Assembly: GCA_963920635.1 (NCBI GenBank)
Contig: OY987308.1
Span: 19,373,096-19,437,095, forward strand
DNA length: 64,000 bases
Source: Pseudeuparius sepicola
Lineage: Eukaryota; Arthropoda; Insecta; Coleoptera; Anthribidae
Direction: 5' to 3'
The translations under genes were made by a program, and so were the position numbers. The notes under the pieces were generated by a model. It searched no databases. It saw only the letters and a list, made by a program, of their open reading frames with translations, and was not told the DNA's origin. Below are positions 46,081 to 58,479 of this stretch, in pieces (the first letter of the stretch is position 1; every line of letters starts with the position of its first letter).

Positions 46081-46371
46081 GAACAGTAAAGGATGTTTAG
46101 TGGCATATGCACTTCAGCGAGTCTCGAGTTCGAGTCCCGGCTGGAGTGCATTTTTTAAATTGATGTCCTTTACTTGATATGCCACTAAAACACGCTTTAT
46201 TATTTATAATTACAGGTACTAAAATATCTTTGTTAATATTCTTGGCTTGACATTGTAGGTTAGAATTTCCTCGTTCGATACTTGCATTATGTCGCTAAAT
46301 GTCAAATTTTGTGGGTTGATGAACAAATAGAAAGCTCACATAACTAATAATCATGAATGGTTACCCTACAC

Positions 46372-47355
46372 TCTTAAAAGTAAGGGGACCCAGCATTATA
46401 CTTTCCAAAGTGAGGCCTATTATTTCTTCATTCTAATGATATAAGTGATGCCAAGTATGCCATTTTATTGGAGAATCTATGAATATAACAGGTACTTTTA
46501 TTGTTAGTAAAAATTAATAATGGTTTCCATGATTTCTAAAAATTAGACTTGACAATGTTGTGTCTACAAGTGCAGAATATGCCAACTGTCAAATGAAACA
46601 AATTGATTTTAGAGTTGAAATTAATTTCCAACAATGATTTCCACGAATTTAAGTAATAAGTGTGGTAAGTCAGTAGTGCCGACTTTGCTTTTTTAAGAAT
46701 TTGTCGCTATTTGCATCTTGTTACGAAGTTCCTCAATCCATTTGTAATATGTATACTTGAACTTTCTTCCCTTGTTGAATGCATCTAAACAAAGAACTTT
46801 CACAGATTTCGGGATGGACTAATAAGATTAGGTCTAGTAGTAGTTCTAATCATGTAGTTTTTCTAGGTGTTCATATTAAAATTTTTGTAATTTTCTCTTC
46901 CAAGCTTTAAAAAAAGACCTGACTGAAGCTACCTGCTTAATAATTTAAAATTTACGAAATACGATTTTTGTTTTGAACTACCTACTTATATGTAATGCCC
47001 ACGTAATAGGAATTGTAGGATTACTAAAGGTGATACAGGGAAAATCTGGTTGCAATTATTGGGACTACTACAGGCGGCCGCATTACCTTTAATTGACACA
47101 TTTGATTATCTGGAAGTTAGAAAACTTAGAAATTGTGAGTTGTGATGGGAAATATTTTGCCTCGTTTAGAATCTATGGCACTGGCATGTCACATAAAACC
47201 TTATGGCAGTTGGACACTGACATATAACATAACCTTGTACCAGCCCCCTTGTGGTCTCCTTGGAGTCTACAGAAAACAAACTTCCCCTCAAGGCTTCACT
47301 TTTTCTATGTGATAGACTGTGGCATGCTGGGTCCCCTTATTTTAAAGAGTCCCTG
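46372..47355. mobile_element. hAT-like element, copy X
   Basis: 984 bp, right end ggtccccttattttaaagag then tccctg; left TIR slightly truncated. The 8-bp duplication ccctacac is exact (46364-46371, 47356-47363), and the empty site is visible at 7369-7376. Copy Y is at 54377-55318. No transposase domain seen. Confidence 0.85.
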
Positions 47356-47396
47356 CCCTACACCCTTAACCCCTTCTAGTAGCTGTAGAAGACGCC

Positions 47397-47620
47397 AAAA
47401 CCTCTTACATTTCGCCGCTACTTACTAATATCAATTGGAATAAATAACACCTAGCCGATGGAACCCGTATCTCCTGTAGCTTAGTCGGTTAAGTGCCTAC
47501 CAGTAGGAGTCCCGGGTTCGAGTCCCGGCTGGATTGCATTTTTTTTCAATTGATATCCGTTACCTGATATGCCACTAAAACACACTTTATTATTTATAAT
47601 TGCATTCACTAAAATATCTT
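47397..47620 (+). mobile_element. tRNA-derived SINE, best copy
   Basis: A box tagcttagtcggttaag at 47477 and perfect B box ggttcgagtcc at 47515-47525 with a 5-bp T stem (ccggg/cccgg). There is no acceptor stem and no proper anticodon arm, so it is an internal RNA polymerase III promoter of a SINE, not a working tRNA. The tail contains tgatatgccactaaaacaca. Confidence 0.75.
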
Positions 47621-47640
47621 TCTACATTATGAACATCTAA

Positions 47641-49547
47641 GAGAAGACTTAAAGATAAACCTAACGTTCCTACTTTACTACTATTCATTTGCCACTCTCT
47701 ACGTAACCTGCTTTGTATTGAGAGCGGCTTGTTTCATCTACGTTAATTTGCTTAATTTCCTTAAATTGGAACTGTGTTGTTCAAAGCCAGCCTATTGTGC
47801 TGGTTTGGGTTGTACGTGGGTGTTCAGCGCCCCCAACACAATGGATCCCGCCAACCGTATAAACAAGTCAAATCTTACAAAGCGTACACCTGGCTCGTCT
47901 GTTATCGTCTGTAGAGGGTGTCCAAAAAGCAAGTGCATTTTACAAACTTGATAAAACAATTCCTGGACACTTGCGTAAGGCCCTGCGATTACTTTAAAGA
48001 ATAATGTTTACGTAATTTGCAAGTTTTTAGGCTTCGAAATTTGGCGGGAAAGCACTTATGCTTATAAAAGCGCCTTCAAGATGGCCCCTAGCCCCCAAGT
48101 TCTCCGTTTATTAATAACTCATAATACTTTACTATTACTACAACATACAAACCGTTGCAATTTTATCCCACTAATTTCGATAGACGTGATCATCGGATTA
48201 TTAGATCCATGAAAGCATCCAATTTCGGCAAATTATCGGTTGTCCTTTCACGTAATGCTTGTCCACGATAACTTACCTACACTACACAACTAACAACACG
48301 ATGACTACACAAGCAATATAATAATAAATAAGAATATACCCCGATTACTGTAAGAAGTCGCGATTTTGTCAGATGACATTCTCCACAAAATCCCTAGGAA
48401 TTTTCTGTTAACCATGGGTATAGCATTGGTATAATGTGTCTCAACCAGTTAATGACGTCTCTCATTGATTTATGATGTGAAAAGTTACCCAAGTGATACG
48501 AAAAAAAGAACATAATAAAATAATAACCCTATTGCAATCAGGTTTATGCCTCTACAAATAAAAATAACTACGACTACAACTCATTTTAATAATGATTTCA
48601 AACGTCATGGAAACACTTTCAATTTGGTATTTTGGTATAATCAGCTACTCGCGGCTGCGTCTGTGGTGCGACTGGTGCGTACTCAGGCAAATTTTATTTC
48701 GGTGTTGTGAAGTGACCGTGAAGGTTTTCCGGATCGTTCAAAAGGGTTCAAACTTTGGGCATTGAAAATATTCGTGGGTTTTCTACGTTTCGTGAGTTTT
48801 TCCGTTATCTGTGTTGTTCTTGTTCGTGTTATTAGTAGTTAGTAATTGTGCAAATGAGCTCGTTACTGACCTGGACTTATGACCCGGTTGCTGCATTAAT
48901 GCCAACTTAGGATGCGAAATTACCAATTGACAGTTCCAGTAAGGACTTCTTAAAATAATTTGACTATAACACTATAATAAATCGCACAGAATCGATCGAT
49001 GACGTCACGCAATCAGGGCGATTCTAACTAAGATATTCTATGCGTTGCGGTATTTTGGGTAGTTTTACAGCTTTTTTTTATTTTCCAGATTATTTATTAA
49101 CACATACCATAAGAAACCGAAAAATGTTACGCACAACAGAAAATAAACCATTCTAAATAAACAATTAAGTTTGTAGTAATAAACATAATAAACTCAATGA
49201 AATTCAACAATTATTAAAGGTGGCTTTATGGAGCACTCATTATAGCTTCTCTATCACTCCATTATCATTTTATAGAGCATATCAGATTACAAATATAAAA
49301 ATGGGTTATCTTCTAGAGAAATAGTAATGAAATTTTAAGGAAATGAAAACTGCATAAAAACCTCGTGCAACAAGCAACATTATGAACAATTATCTTTTTA
49401 GTAATGATAATGAAGCGGCAGTGAAGTGATAATACGTAGAAACAAACGTAATAAGCTCAATGAAAATAAAAAACACTTACACGCAAATTGCTTCAGCGAT
49501 TAAGTACGTAGAAATAAATATAATATAATGAATGAATATAATAAATA
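47641..49547. other. No gene supported
   Basis: Single-copy by inspection. 48650-48900 reads like a transcript leader (GC-moderate, followed by a Met with 17 codons), but no downstream coding was found. A 77-codon frame at 47718-47951 has no recognisable features. Confidence 0.35.
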
Positions 49548-49805
49548 TCACTTACTCCCTAATTTCTTTAGTTTTCTCTCAGCCTTTTGCGTCGTAATTC
49601 TATCATTTTGAATCTTTCGATAGTTATCGAGATATATATTTGCCAGTGTAGCCAAACATTTTACAATTAACTGATGATAGGATACATCGCCAGAGCAATT
49701 ATTTCCTTCTGTTAATAACGACGTATTTTGCAGAATTTTGAGACAAATTTCCAGCAGTTTAACAAATCTGTAATTACGTATTGCCCCTGTTTTTTTTTTT
49801 TTCAT
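49548..49805 (-). other. Possible exon or gene fragment of unknown family
   Basis: An 85-codon minus-strand frame with coding-like composition (LLEICLKILQNTSLLTEGNN, then YHQLIVKCLATLANIYLDNY) ending near a donor-like GGGA|gtaagt at about 49552. I do not recognise the family and found no partner exon in either direction. A MITE has inserted just upstream at 49854. Could be chance. Confidence 0.25.
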
Positions 49806-49853
49806 TAAATGATGATATACGGCCTGAATACCTGAATTGCGCTAAACACTATA

Positions 49854-50489
49854 CAGCGTGATCAGTTAAGGGGGCCCTCGGCCATTTCTCGGGAACTATG
49901 CAAGATAGAAAGATGCGGTAAAAAAATTGTTAATAAATGTGACCCAAATAATTTCAATGAAAATGTTTTCAAGTTCCTTCGTTTGCCGCCAGGGGGCGAA
50001 TTCACCATTTGAAATTTTTGAGAAAATCGAACAAATATTTTCTGGCGCCCCCTAGCGTTGAACATACTTATTAATTTGTCTATGTCAAAAGGGCGGTCCT
50101 TAAAACACTCTTTAATATGAGCTATAGTTTGCTGAATTCGGTTTAGGCATATTCGAGATATGACGTCTTGAGTTTTTAACACCGCTTTCCTTCGTAGCGC
50201 TGTTGCCGTAGCAACCACAAAAAAATTGTTTTAACAAAAATTGTAGAGAATTTTAGGGAGGTTCTAAAAATACTATTTCAGATCCGGATAATGTAGGCGA
50301 TTTGTGGAGAAAAAGACAGTTTTATACAACAACATGGTGAATTCGCCCCCTGGCGGCAGACAAAGGAACTTGAAAATATTTTCATTGAAATTATTTGGGT
50401 CACTTTTATTAACAATTTTTTTACAGCATCTTTCTAGCTTGCATAGTTCCCGAGAAATGGCCGAGGGCCGCCCTTAACTGATCACGCTG
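49854..50489. mobile_element. GATCAG-TIR foldback MITE, long copy
   Basis: 636 bp with arms of about 165 bp: cagcgtgatcagttaaggg, then ggccatttctcggga, and the complements, flanked by TA. Tc1/mariner-type. A 118-codon minus frame inside (49862-50218) is not recognised. Confidence 0.87.
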
Positions 50490-51939
50490 TATAAGAAAGG
50501 ATAACTGAATATGAGGATTTGTAGCTGTATATGCACGAACAGCGTGCCGTAAAGTCGCGTGCCTCGGTGCGCCTCGACTGAGAACTGAGAGCGTGAACGA
50601 GGCGTTTGGCATGGCCTGACAGTGTGACGTTGCAGCGGAGGGGAGGGGATGGCTGCAGGCCTTCTATACCGTGTGCCTCGTTCCGTATGCACATATTTTT
50701 ACCGAATTGTCACGTGACAGAATTGAAATATATCGTAGTTTCCAGCGTGGGCAGCATAAACAGACACCAGTTTGCTTTAGAGGAGTCAATGCACGGAACA
50801 CATTCGTAATAAAAAAGTATTTATGTGGCATCACTTTTGTGTGCAATTGCATTAGTTAAAGCCATAGACAAGCTGGAGACATTTGAATAGAAAACTACAA
50901 TTTGCCTTTGTTCCACGAATTATTGCAAACTGGCACCGGCAACATTGCAATGCCGTTTCTCCTGACATACACGGAGGTTGCCACGTTTGTCGTTCTAGAC
51001 AATGAAACGACGAAGCTGTCGATTTCAGCCCGAAGAAAATTGTGTAACTTCGTCTTTAATTATCATAAGTAAATAAGGGTTAAATGCCATTGTTTCATTT
51101 ATTACGTGTTATGTAAACCGAGTACGCTTAACCCTGTACGGATGCAAAATCTGTTTGCCGCGCTTGTAGCGTGGCTCGTCGGCAAATTCGCTACCTAACC
51201 GCCGTGCCCCGTCCGGCATGTTTGTTTACGATGTTTGTGTTGTTGTCGTTGTTCATGTTGTTTACTAGTCCGGCTAGAGGCTAGACCGTTGATAATCTTC
51301 CACCCTTGCAAGATCTAAAAAGCCTTTTTTGTAATAATAATGACAATAGCAAAATTAAAGCGTATAAAGAAGAAAAAGAATGATCTAATGCAATTTGTAC
51401 ATACTCCATAACTATACACATAAACTAATAGATGACTGAAATGAACTGTAAGCTATTATCATACTGAATTCGTTAATATTGTAAACACATACTTCTTGCA
51501 TGTTATCGAACGACCTACAGGAGGCTAGCAAGAAATATGAAGATAGTAATCAAAGATTGCCATGTGTTACTACCGGGTTTGCTATTTTGTGAATTTTTTT
51601 GACCGTTTTAGACAGAAATCATATTTCAACTTGCAGCTTAGTCGCACGGCCCTCGCCCTAGAAATTAATTTATGCGATTTGTCTCCCTGCACTCTACGGG
51701 TCGCCTTCAGTGACAATTTTCCGAATTAATGAGCCGCCCTTTATTAATTGCAAATGCACTAGAACGAGAGGATGAGTAATGTTCCTTTCGCTGTTGCGGA
51801 CTTTGAAATTATCCCAGCTTAAATACGACCGGTGGTGAATATTTCGACAGTATGGAGAAGACCTGAGCTAATCTATTTTATCGATGAAAGAACGCTATTT
51901 GTTTCGTTGTAGAGAACACTACAGAAAACTTTCATCTAC
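50490..51939. other. No gene seen
   Basis: GC-richer patches at 50530-50700 and 51110-51290 give short overlapping frames in several phases, a sign of composition rather than coding. Unique within the window. Confidence 0.35.
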
Positions 51940-53380
51940 ATTTGATTTAGCCTGAAATTTATTGTGTACTTGAATAATTTGAGGTTCTAAATCAATATAG
52001 GACACTCTCAAAATCATAATAACATTTTAAAATATTATAAAATAAAATAAAATTATTTTGACTAGCGGAACTTTAGCCTCAGATGAGCACTTGTTACGTA
52101 TAAAAATTGATATTTTGAAAACGGTTTAAGATAGCAAGATTCTAGCTTCACCGGCAGATTTCTAACGTCAAATTACATAAGAAAAATGCCTTTTCAATCG
52201 ATTTAAACATGGAACAAAATTTAAAAATTCAATATTTTAATTATTTTTTTTTAACAATTCTACGTTTGGTTTAGCCTGAAATTTTTAGTTTACTTGCATA
52301 ATTTGAGGTTCTGAATTGATATAGCATACTCTCAAAGTCGTGACACTTTTTAAAATATCAACAAAATAAAATAATATTATTTTGACTAGCGGAACTTTAG
52401 TCTTAGATGAGCACTTGTTCCATATAAAAATTGATATTTTGAAAACGGTTTAAGATAGCAAGATTATAGCTTCACCGGCAGCTTTTTAACGTCAAATTAC
52501 ATAAGAAAAATGCCTTTTCAATCGATTTAAACATGGAACAAAATTTAAAAATTCAATATCATCTTAATTATTTTTTCCAAATAATTCTACGTTTGATTTA
52601 GTCTGAAATTTATAGTATACTTGCATAATTTGAGGTTCTGATCGATATAGGATACTCTCAAAGTCGTCACACTTTTTAAAATATCAACAAAATGAAATAA
52701 CATTATTTTGACTAGCGGAACTTTATCCTCAGATGGGCACTTGTTACGTATAAAAATTGATATTTTGAAAAGAGCTTAAGATAGCAAGATTCTAGCTTCA
52801 CAGGCAGCTTTTTAACGTCAAATTACATAAGAAAAATGCCTTTTCAATCGATTTAAACATGGAACAAAATTTAAAAATTCAGTATCTTAATTATTTTTTC
52901 CAACTAATTCTACGTTTGATTTAGCCTGAAATTTATAGTATACTTGCATAATTTGAGGTTCTGAATCGATATAGGATATTCTCAAAGTCGAGACACTTTT
53001 TTTAAAATATGGACCAAATAAAATAACGTTATTTTGACTAGCGGAACTTTAGCCTCAGATGAGCACCTGTTATGTATAAAAATTGATATTTTGAAAACGA
53101 TTTCAGATAGCAAGATTCTAGCTTCATCGGCAGCTTTTTAACGTCAAATTACATAAGAAAAATGCATTTTCAATCGATTTCAACATGGAACAAAGTTTGA
53201 AAATTCAATATTTTAATTATTTTTTCCAAATAATAGATCTACGTTTGATTTAGCCTGAAATGTACAGTTTACTTGCATAATTTGAGGTTCTGAATCGATA
53301 TAAGATATTTTCAAAGTCGAGACACTTTTTAAAATATGGACAAATATGGAAAAAATAAAATAACGTTACCTATGGTAAAT
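51940..53380 (-). repeat. ~326-bp tandem array 2
   Basis: Four copies and a partial fifth of the same unit as 34741-35890, opposite orientation. Landmark cggaactttagcctcag at 52066, 52390, 52716 and 53042 (spacings 324, 326, 326). Confidence 0.92.
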
Positions 53381-54376
53381 TTATTGTCACTTGTTCCACA
53401 TAGCTGTTGTTAAAATAAATAATGTAGTCTTTTTAAAATTCTTAGTAGATAGATGTTCCGTTTTCTTCTTGTAATTTCCAATGTTTCTATTGAGAATGAT
53501 AGCACGATTTTGCTTATGTTTATAAGACCGTGGTAGTGGCTTCCATTTCTATATTTTATCCCCATCCTTCACTAGTAGACAATAATTTTAAAGATGTACC
53601 CTTCTTTACGTCGGTTAGATGCTTGAAATGGTTGGACACTAAAAAATAAAGCCTAGGTATATATTGACTTAATTCGGCTGAGTTGGGGTAAGTATAGTAT
53701 TTTCTTGTACTATAGCGTTCAGCGGGGATCCAAACCATCATTTTGGAGACCTAAAACTTTGCCTTTTCACACAAAACATATCTTGCGTTAAGGTGCAGAC
53801 TAATGGGAAGAATGTCACCGAAGCCCCATAAACACAATACTAATATATGCAAGGCGTCATCAATGTCTAACTGCAAATATATCACCCTTAAGTTTACTAA
53901 GGTTTTTAACTTTCAAATATTTGAAATTCTTTTTGGCATTTTGTAAATTCTTTGACGTCTAGTTCGCCAATGCAGAAATCCAATTCCGCATTGGTAAATA
54001 AAAATGGCCGCGTTTTGCTAACCCTTTTTGGTCCATCAGCGGTATATGTGCATATATCAGCACGAGTATCCCAACTTCTGGATATCTGGCTAAACGGTTA
54101 AAAGCACAAGTCCGTTGCTGTAGATTAATCCGTTAGTGGCAATCAATCACTCTGCTTTCCCGCCGTTTTTACTAACATCAAATTGAAGTCTTCCAACTTT
54201 CGCAGAGGAGGAAGTAGTTTGCCGATATAGCAAATGCTCGAAAAACGCTGTCGGTATAAATTCAGCTTACCTGCATTATCGGCGAAAAAACTGCAACTTT
54301 AATCTCCTGGTGATTTATTTATATCTCTTTTAGAAATATAAATTTACATTTGATAATTCTGAGTGTTAGTAATTAG
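53381..54376. other. Mostly single-copy; small match to the GC-rich module
   Basis: 53800-53900 matches 61985-62100 (aagccccataaacaca, then gcgtcatcaatgtcta), so array 2 is part of a third, mostly eroded copy of the large repeat. 54190-54310 resembles 55790-55920. No gene. Confidence 0.5.
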
Positions 54377-55318
54377 CAGGGACTCTTTAAAATAAGGGGA
54401 CCCAGCATGTCACAGTCTATCACATAGGAAAAGTGAAGCCTTGAGGGGAAGTTTGTTTTCTGTTGACTCCAAGGAGACCATATAAGTGGGCTGGTACAAG
54501 GTTATGTTATATGTCAGTGTCCAACTGCCATCGGGTTTTATGTGACATTCCAGTTCCATAGATTCTAAAGGAGGCATAATGCGACCGCCAATAGTAGTCC
54601 CAATAATTGCAACCAGATTTTTCCTGTATCACCTTTAGTAATCCTATAATTCCCATTACGTGGGCATTACGTATAAGTAGGTAGTTCAAAACAAATATGG
54701 TATTTCTAAAATTTTAAATTATTAAGCAGGTAGCTTCAGTCAGGTCTTTTTTTAAAGAGTTTTTATCTACGACTACAAGTTTATTTTAAGTTTGTGAGGT
54801 ACGTTGGGAGAGAAATAAAATTACAAAAATTTTAGAATGAACACCGAGAAAAACTACCATAATTAGAACTACTAAACCTAATATTATTAGTCCATCCCGG
54901 AATCTGTGAAAGTTCTTTGGGTAGATACATTCAACAGGGGAAGAAAATTCAAGTATACATATTACAAATGGATTGAGGAACCTGGTAACAAGGTGCAATA
55001 GCGACAAATTCTTAAATAAGCAAAATCGGCACTACTGGCTTACCATACTTATTACTTAAATTCGTGGAAATAATTGCTGGAAATCAATTTCAACTATAAA
55101 AGAAATTTCTTTCATTTGACAGTTGCCACATTCTGCACACAACATTGTCAAGTCTAATTTTTAGAAATCATGGAAACCATTATTAATTTTTACTAACAAT
55201 CAAAGTACCTGTTATATTCATAGATTCTCCAATAAAATGGCATACTTGGCATCACTGATACCATTAGAATGGGGAAAGAATAGGCCTCACTTTGTAAAGT
55301 ATAATGCCGGGTCCCCTG
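54377..55318. mobile_element. hAT-like element, copy Y
   Basis: 942 bp bounded by cagggactctttaaaata and gggtcccctg, with an exact 8-bp duplication gtaattag (54369-54376, 55319-55326). Inverted relative to copy X. Confidence 0.9.
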
Positions 55319-55326
55319 GTAATTAG

Positions 55327-55550
55327 TATGTGGTATTTAGATACTTTTTCGAGTTATTATGCTTAGTGTGCGGCTTGTGGCACTTCCCTGACCGCCAAAA
55401 CTAAAATGTTTGAGGATAATTATCCGTCGGTAAGTAATTTTGTCATTTAAATGAGGTTTTGAGGCCATGTACCAAAGTGGCATAGGCGTTTGTGTAGGTA
55501 AAAAATTTGGATTTCTGCCTAGATTAGTTTGTCGAAACAACTCAAAGGTG
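55327..55550 (-). repeat. Dispersed repeat fragment
   Basis: Inverse match to about 14370-14660 (ttttggcggtcagggaagtg). On the minus strand both have a short frame with similar ends; family unknown. Confidence 0.6.
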
Positions 55551-56108
55551 CGCTGTAAAAACCTGGTGTTCTTTATTCAAAGATTATAATTAACACGTAT
55601 CAATTTGGCAGAGTCGTGACAATAATAAAACTAAGAACAAGTTTACTCTACCTACAAAAATGTTTATAAATATACAAAAAAAAAACACAAAACATAACAG
55701 CCTTAGTATCATTTTCCAGGGAACTACCACTTAGGACCCCGTCGTTTTTCCGACGGTATCGAATCCATTCAACTTCCTCAGATTAAGAAAATTACTTTTC
55801 CGATATGGCGGATGCCTGAAAGACCGCCCGGGACGGCCTTTTAACCCGCGTATAAATTCAGATTACGCGCCCTTAGCTTCACGGGGAAAAACTGCAACTC
55901 GCCGCTTAATCTCCTAATGACCAGTTTTTGCCGGTCGTTCGAAAGTTTTCCTCCTCCCGGTCTCGCATATAAAACGCCGAATGAGAATGTTTATCGTAAC
56001 GACCCGCATTCGAAAAAGAGTTTCGAGACGGATATTTTAGTGGTGTCTGTGGGGGAGAAGATGCACGATCCGGCAACGAGGTATCGTCATCCGCCAGTCA
56101 GTGTCTTT
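55551..56108. other. No gene; GC-rich islet
   Basis: 55730-56100 is GC-rich and partly similar to 54190-54310. Short frames only. Confidence 0.35.
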
Positions 56109-56116
56109 GGTTGATT

Positions 56117-56141
56117 ACAGTGGCTTTAATAAAGCTACTGT
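56117..56141. repeat. 25-bp TIR-to-TIR palindrome (relic of an element)
   Basis: acagtggctttaataaagct plus actgt: the two terminal repeats of the neighbouring element fused head to head, with ggttgatt before it and atggttgatt after it. Confidence 0.8.
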
Positions 56142-56151
56142 ATGGTTGATT

Positions 56152-57505
56152 ACAGTGGCTTTATACGAGACAGTGGCGACCTCCCATCAAATATTTGATC
56201 GGAGGTGGCGACAACCGTGGTCCGATTTTTGATTGGTTCCGCCATGTTTCGTCAAATTCTGTCATAATGGATCGACTTATTTGTATCGATTTCATAATGA
56301 CGGCGTCATTTTACAGATCCGTCATTCGTGTTGTCCCTTATTATGGACGTACACTTTGTTTATGTGTGTATTATCATATTTCTGCGCTTTATCTGTGTTT
56401 TTCTTTGAGGAAAGTAAAGTAAGGTGACCACAAGGTAGATGGTTGATATGCAAGAAATGTATAAAAGCGAGGGAAGGTTGCAAAACGCAAAACCAGCAAA
56501 ATTCGAAAACTTCCAGAAGGCAAGAAAGCATTAGAGCATCTTGTAAATGGATATACAAGGATAGGATAAGTCCGGATAGATCAAGAGAAAAATACTAGGA
56601 GAGGTTGGTAATCAAAGGTTGTTCACAAAGAAAAGGTAAAGACTACGACCAAACGTTTAGTCCTGTAGCCAAATCTGGAATGATAAGAGCAATAGCATAG
56701 CTGCTGGTGAAAATACTGAATTGACTCAATTGAATATCTCTATAGCATTTATATCGAAAACTCAATGAAGAGGTTTACATAAATATGAAACAACCAAATC
56801 GTTATGAAGATGATACCAATAGTTTGTAGACTCCAAACAAGCTTTTATGGTCTCAGACAAGCACCATGGGGAAAATTGCGGACATATTCACGAAAGCTAA
56901 AAACAGAAGTTTTACGTAAACCAGTGGGATTAAAAAAATCATCCAAAGGGATGTTGAAGATTATAATATCATTTTTTATTTTTCTTATGAATAATTTGTT
57001 ATTGTTTCTATGAAAATAAATAAATAAATGTGTCAAAAACCAAAAATAAAAGCAGTCATTCTTTGAGTTTTTGGCTTGTGTACCAAGAGCTTTAGCGCTT
57101 CAATAGCTCTGAAGAAAATTATTGATTACCATTATAACTATGTTGTGTTTTACCTATTTTATATTTTTAAAATTTTCTGTTCATTGCTATTTACTCATTT
57201 CTAAACTTTTCAAAATACAAAGACATGCTCTCATGTCTAGTGAGAACCATTACATTAAAAATTAATAATTAATACTTAAGTAATTAATCATAAAATATGA
57301 ACGAAAGTGAACAGGTAGATAGGTTTTACCGTTTATTTGTCAAGAAGTGGGTAATTCATTGTTTCATTTAATATATAGAGTCATATCGATAAAAAAATTC
57401 TATACTGGATCTGTACACAATATCGACACCTTTTTTAAAAAGTCCCACCTCTAATTTGACAAAACATGGCGGCCGTGTCGCCACTGTCTTGTATAAAGCC
57501 ACTGT
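56152..57505. mobile_element. ACAGTGGC-TIR element with 10-bp TSD, holding a copia fragment
   Basis: 1354 bp; TIRs acagtggctttatacgagac and acagtggctttatacaagac, continuing to agtggcgac. Exact 10-bp duplication atggttgatt (56142-56151, 57506-57515), a length usual for Mutator-type elements. The interior includes a retrotransposon fragment. No transposase recognised. Confidence 0.87.
56420..57012 (+). pseudogene. Ty1/copia polymerase fragment
   Basis: Broken plus-strand coding: LVIKGCSQRKGKDYDQTFSP then VAKSGMIRAIA, LNEEVYINMKQP and FYGLRQAP, in the order of the copia reverse transcriptase N-terminal half (RLVAKG, D-x-x-F-S-P-V, EEIYM-x-QP, YGLKQAP). Many stops. No LTRs seen. Confidence 0.88.
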
Positions 57506-57579
57506 ATGGTTGATTTGATTGTTGCGCCCTCTGTTAGAGAGTAGTGGCAACTACATTGGAATTTGCGCTTTAGTGCATT

Positions 57580-58472
57580 CTGGATTAACACTATATTAAA
57601 GACCTGTGCATAGCGCTGTTTCAAGCGATCGCCACTGCCACCACACGACGAAACAAATTTACACGGTGGTTTAATGTTAAGACACCATTGTTGCAGAATC
57701 ATTTATAAAATAAAAACATGCAAATGTGTCTGTTACAACGAATTTAATATCCAAAATAAAATAAAATATTTGTTTGTTATGTCCCTCTAATTTGACAAGT
57801 TTACATTGCATATTTCCATACATTTTCTTAAGAAAAGCGAGTCTAAAAAGCAAGCAAGAGTATTTGGTACCTTTTGGTTTGAAATGAAGTCCATGGCTAG
57901 TTGTAGTGTAAGTAAGCATAAAACGCATTAGATTTTTCAGTTACTTCTATAATATATACATGACTATTGGTTCGCTTTGGAGATATAAACAAAATTTTCT
58001 ATTTTCATTATTGCATACGTTACAAAATACTCTTCCAAAATAATATCTATAATTTTCGCTTCTTCAGCTGGTTGATCAGATCATCCCATAATTTCAAAAT
58101 AGTGTTTATTCTTCTGCAATTCACCTAATGGTATGTGCAGTGTGCATACCATTTTCTTCATGTGCATGGAAATTTCATGTTATCACAAACAAATCTACCT
58201 ATAAAAGCTGTGTTAATAGGATAAAACTGCTAAATACTGGACGCAAAGACAATTCGTTACCGTAAAAAAAAGGCAAATCGTAATAAAGCTGTATATTTAA
58301 AATTTGGGATATTTTAAACGTCAGAAACTGACATACCAATAACCACAGAATACCCCTGTTTTAACCTATAATAAGCCGCCATTTTTTTTTTCGTCGAGTG
58401 GCGCTACCCCAGTCCGTAAACAACAATGAAATATGACGTCATGCTCGGGTCTTTAATATAGTATCAGACCAG
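57580..58472 (-). mobile_element. CTGG...CCAG element with 7-bp TSD, copy 2
   Basis: 893 bp, TIRs ctggattaacactatatt and ctggtctgatactatatt, exact 7-bp duplication gtgcatt (57573-57579, 58473-58479). Inverted relative to 20048-20839; the minus-strand frame at 57677-57928 shares KLEGHNKQIFYFILDIKF with it. Confidence 0.87.
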
Positions 58473-58479
58473 GTGCATT

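Larger units (their letters stand above)
46081..47640 (+). mobile_element. SINE-bearing repeat, copies 3 and 4, with hAT-like insertion
   Basis: 46105-46215 keeps a B box (gttcgagtcccgg) and the tail; 47397-47620 is a fuller tRNA-like copy. Between them the repeat body matches 7370-7610 in inverse, interrupted by the hAT-like element at 46372-47355. Confidence 0.65.

Noticed and set aside
47470..47540. tRNA gene
   Set aside because: A and B boxes and the T stem are good, but there is no acceptor stem and no usable anticodon arm, and related copies occur with a shared tail, so it is a tRNA-derived SINE.
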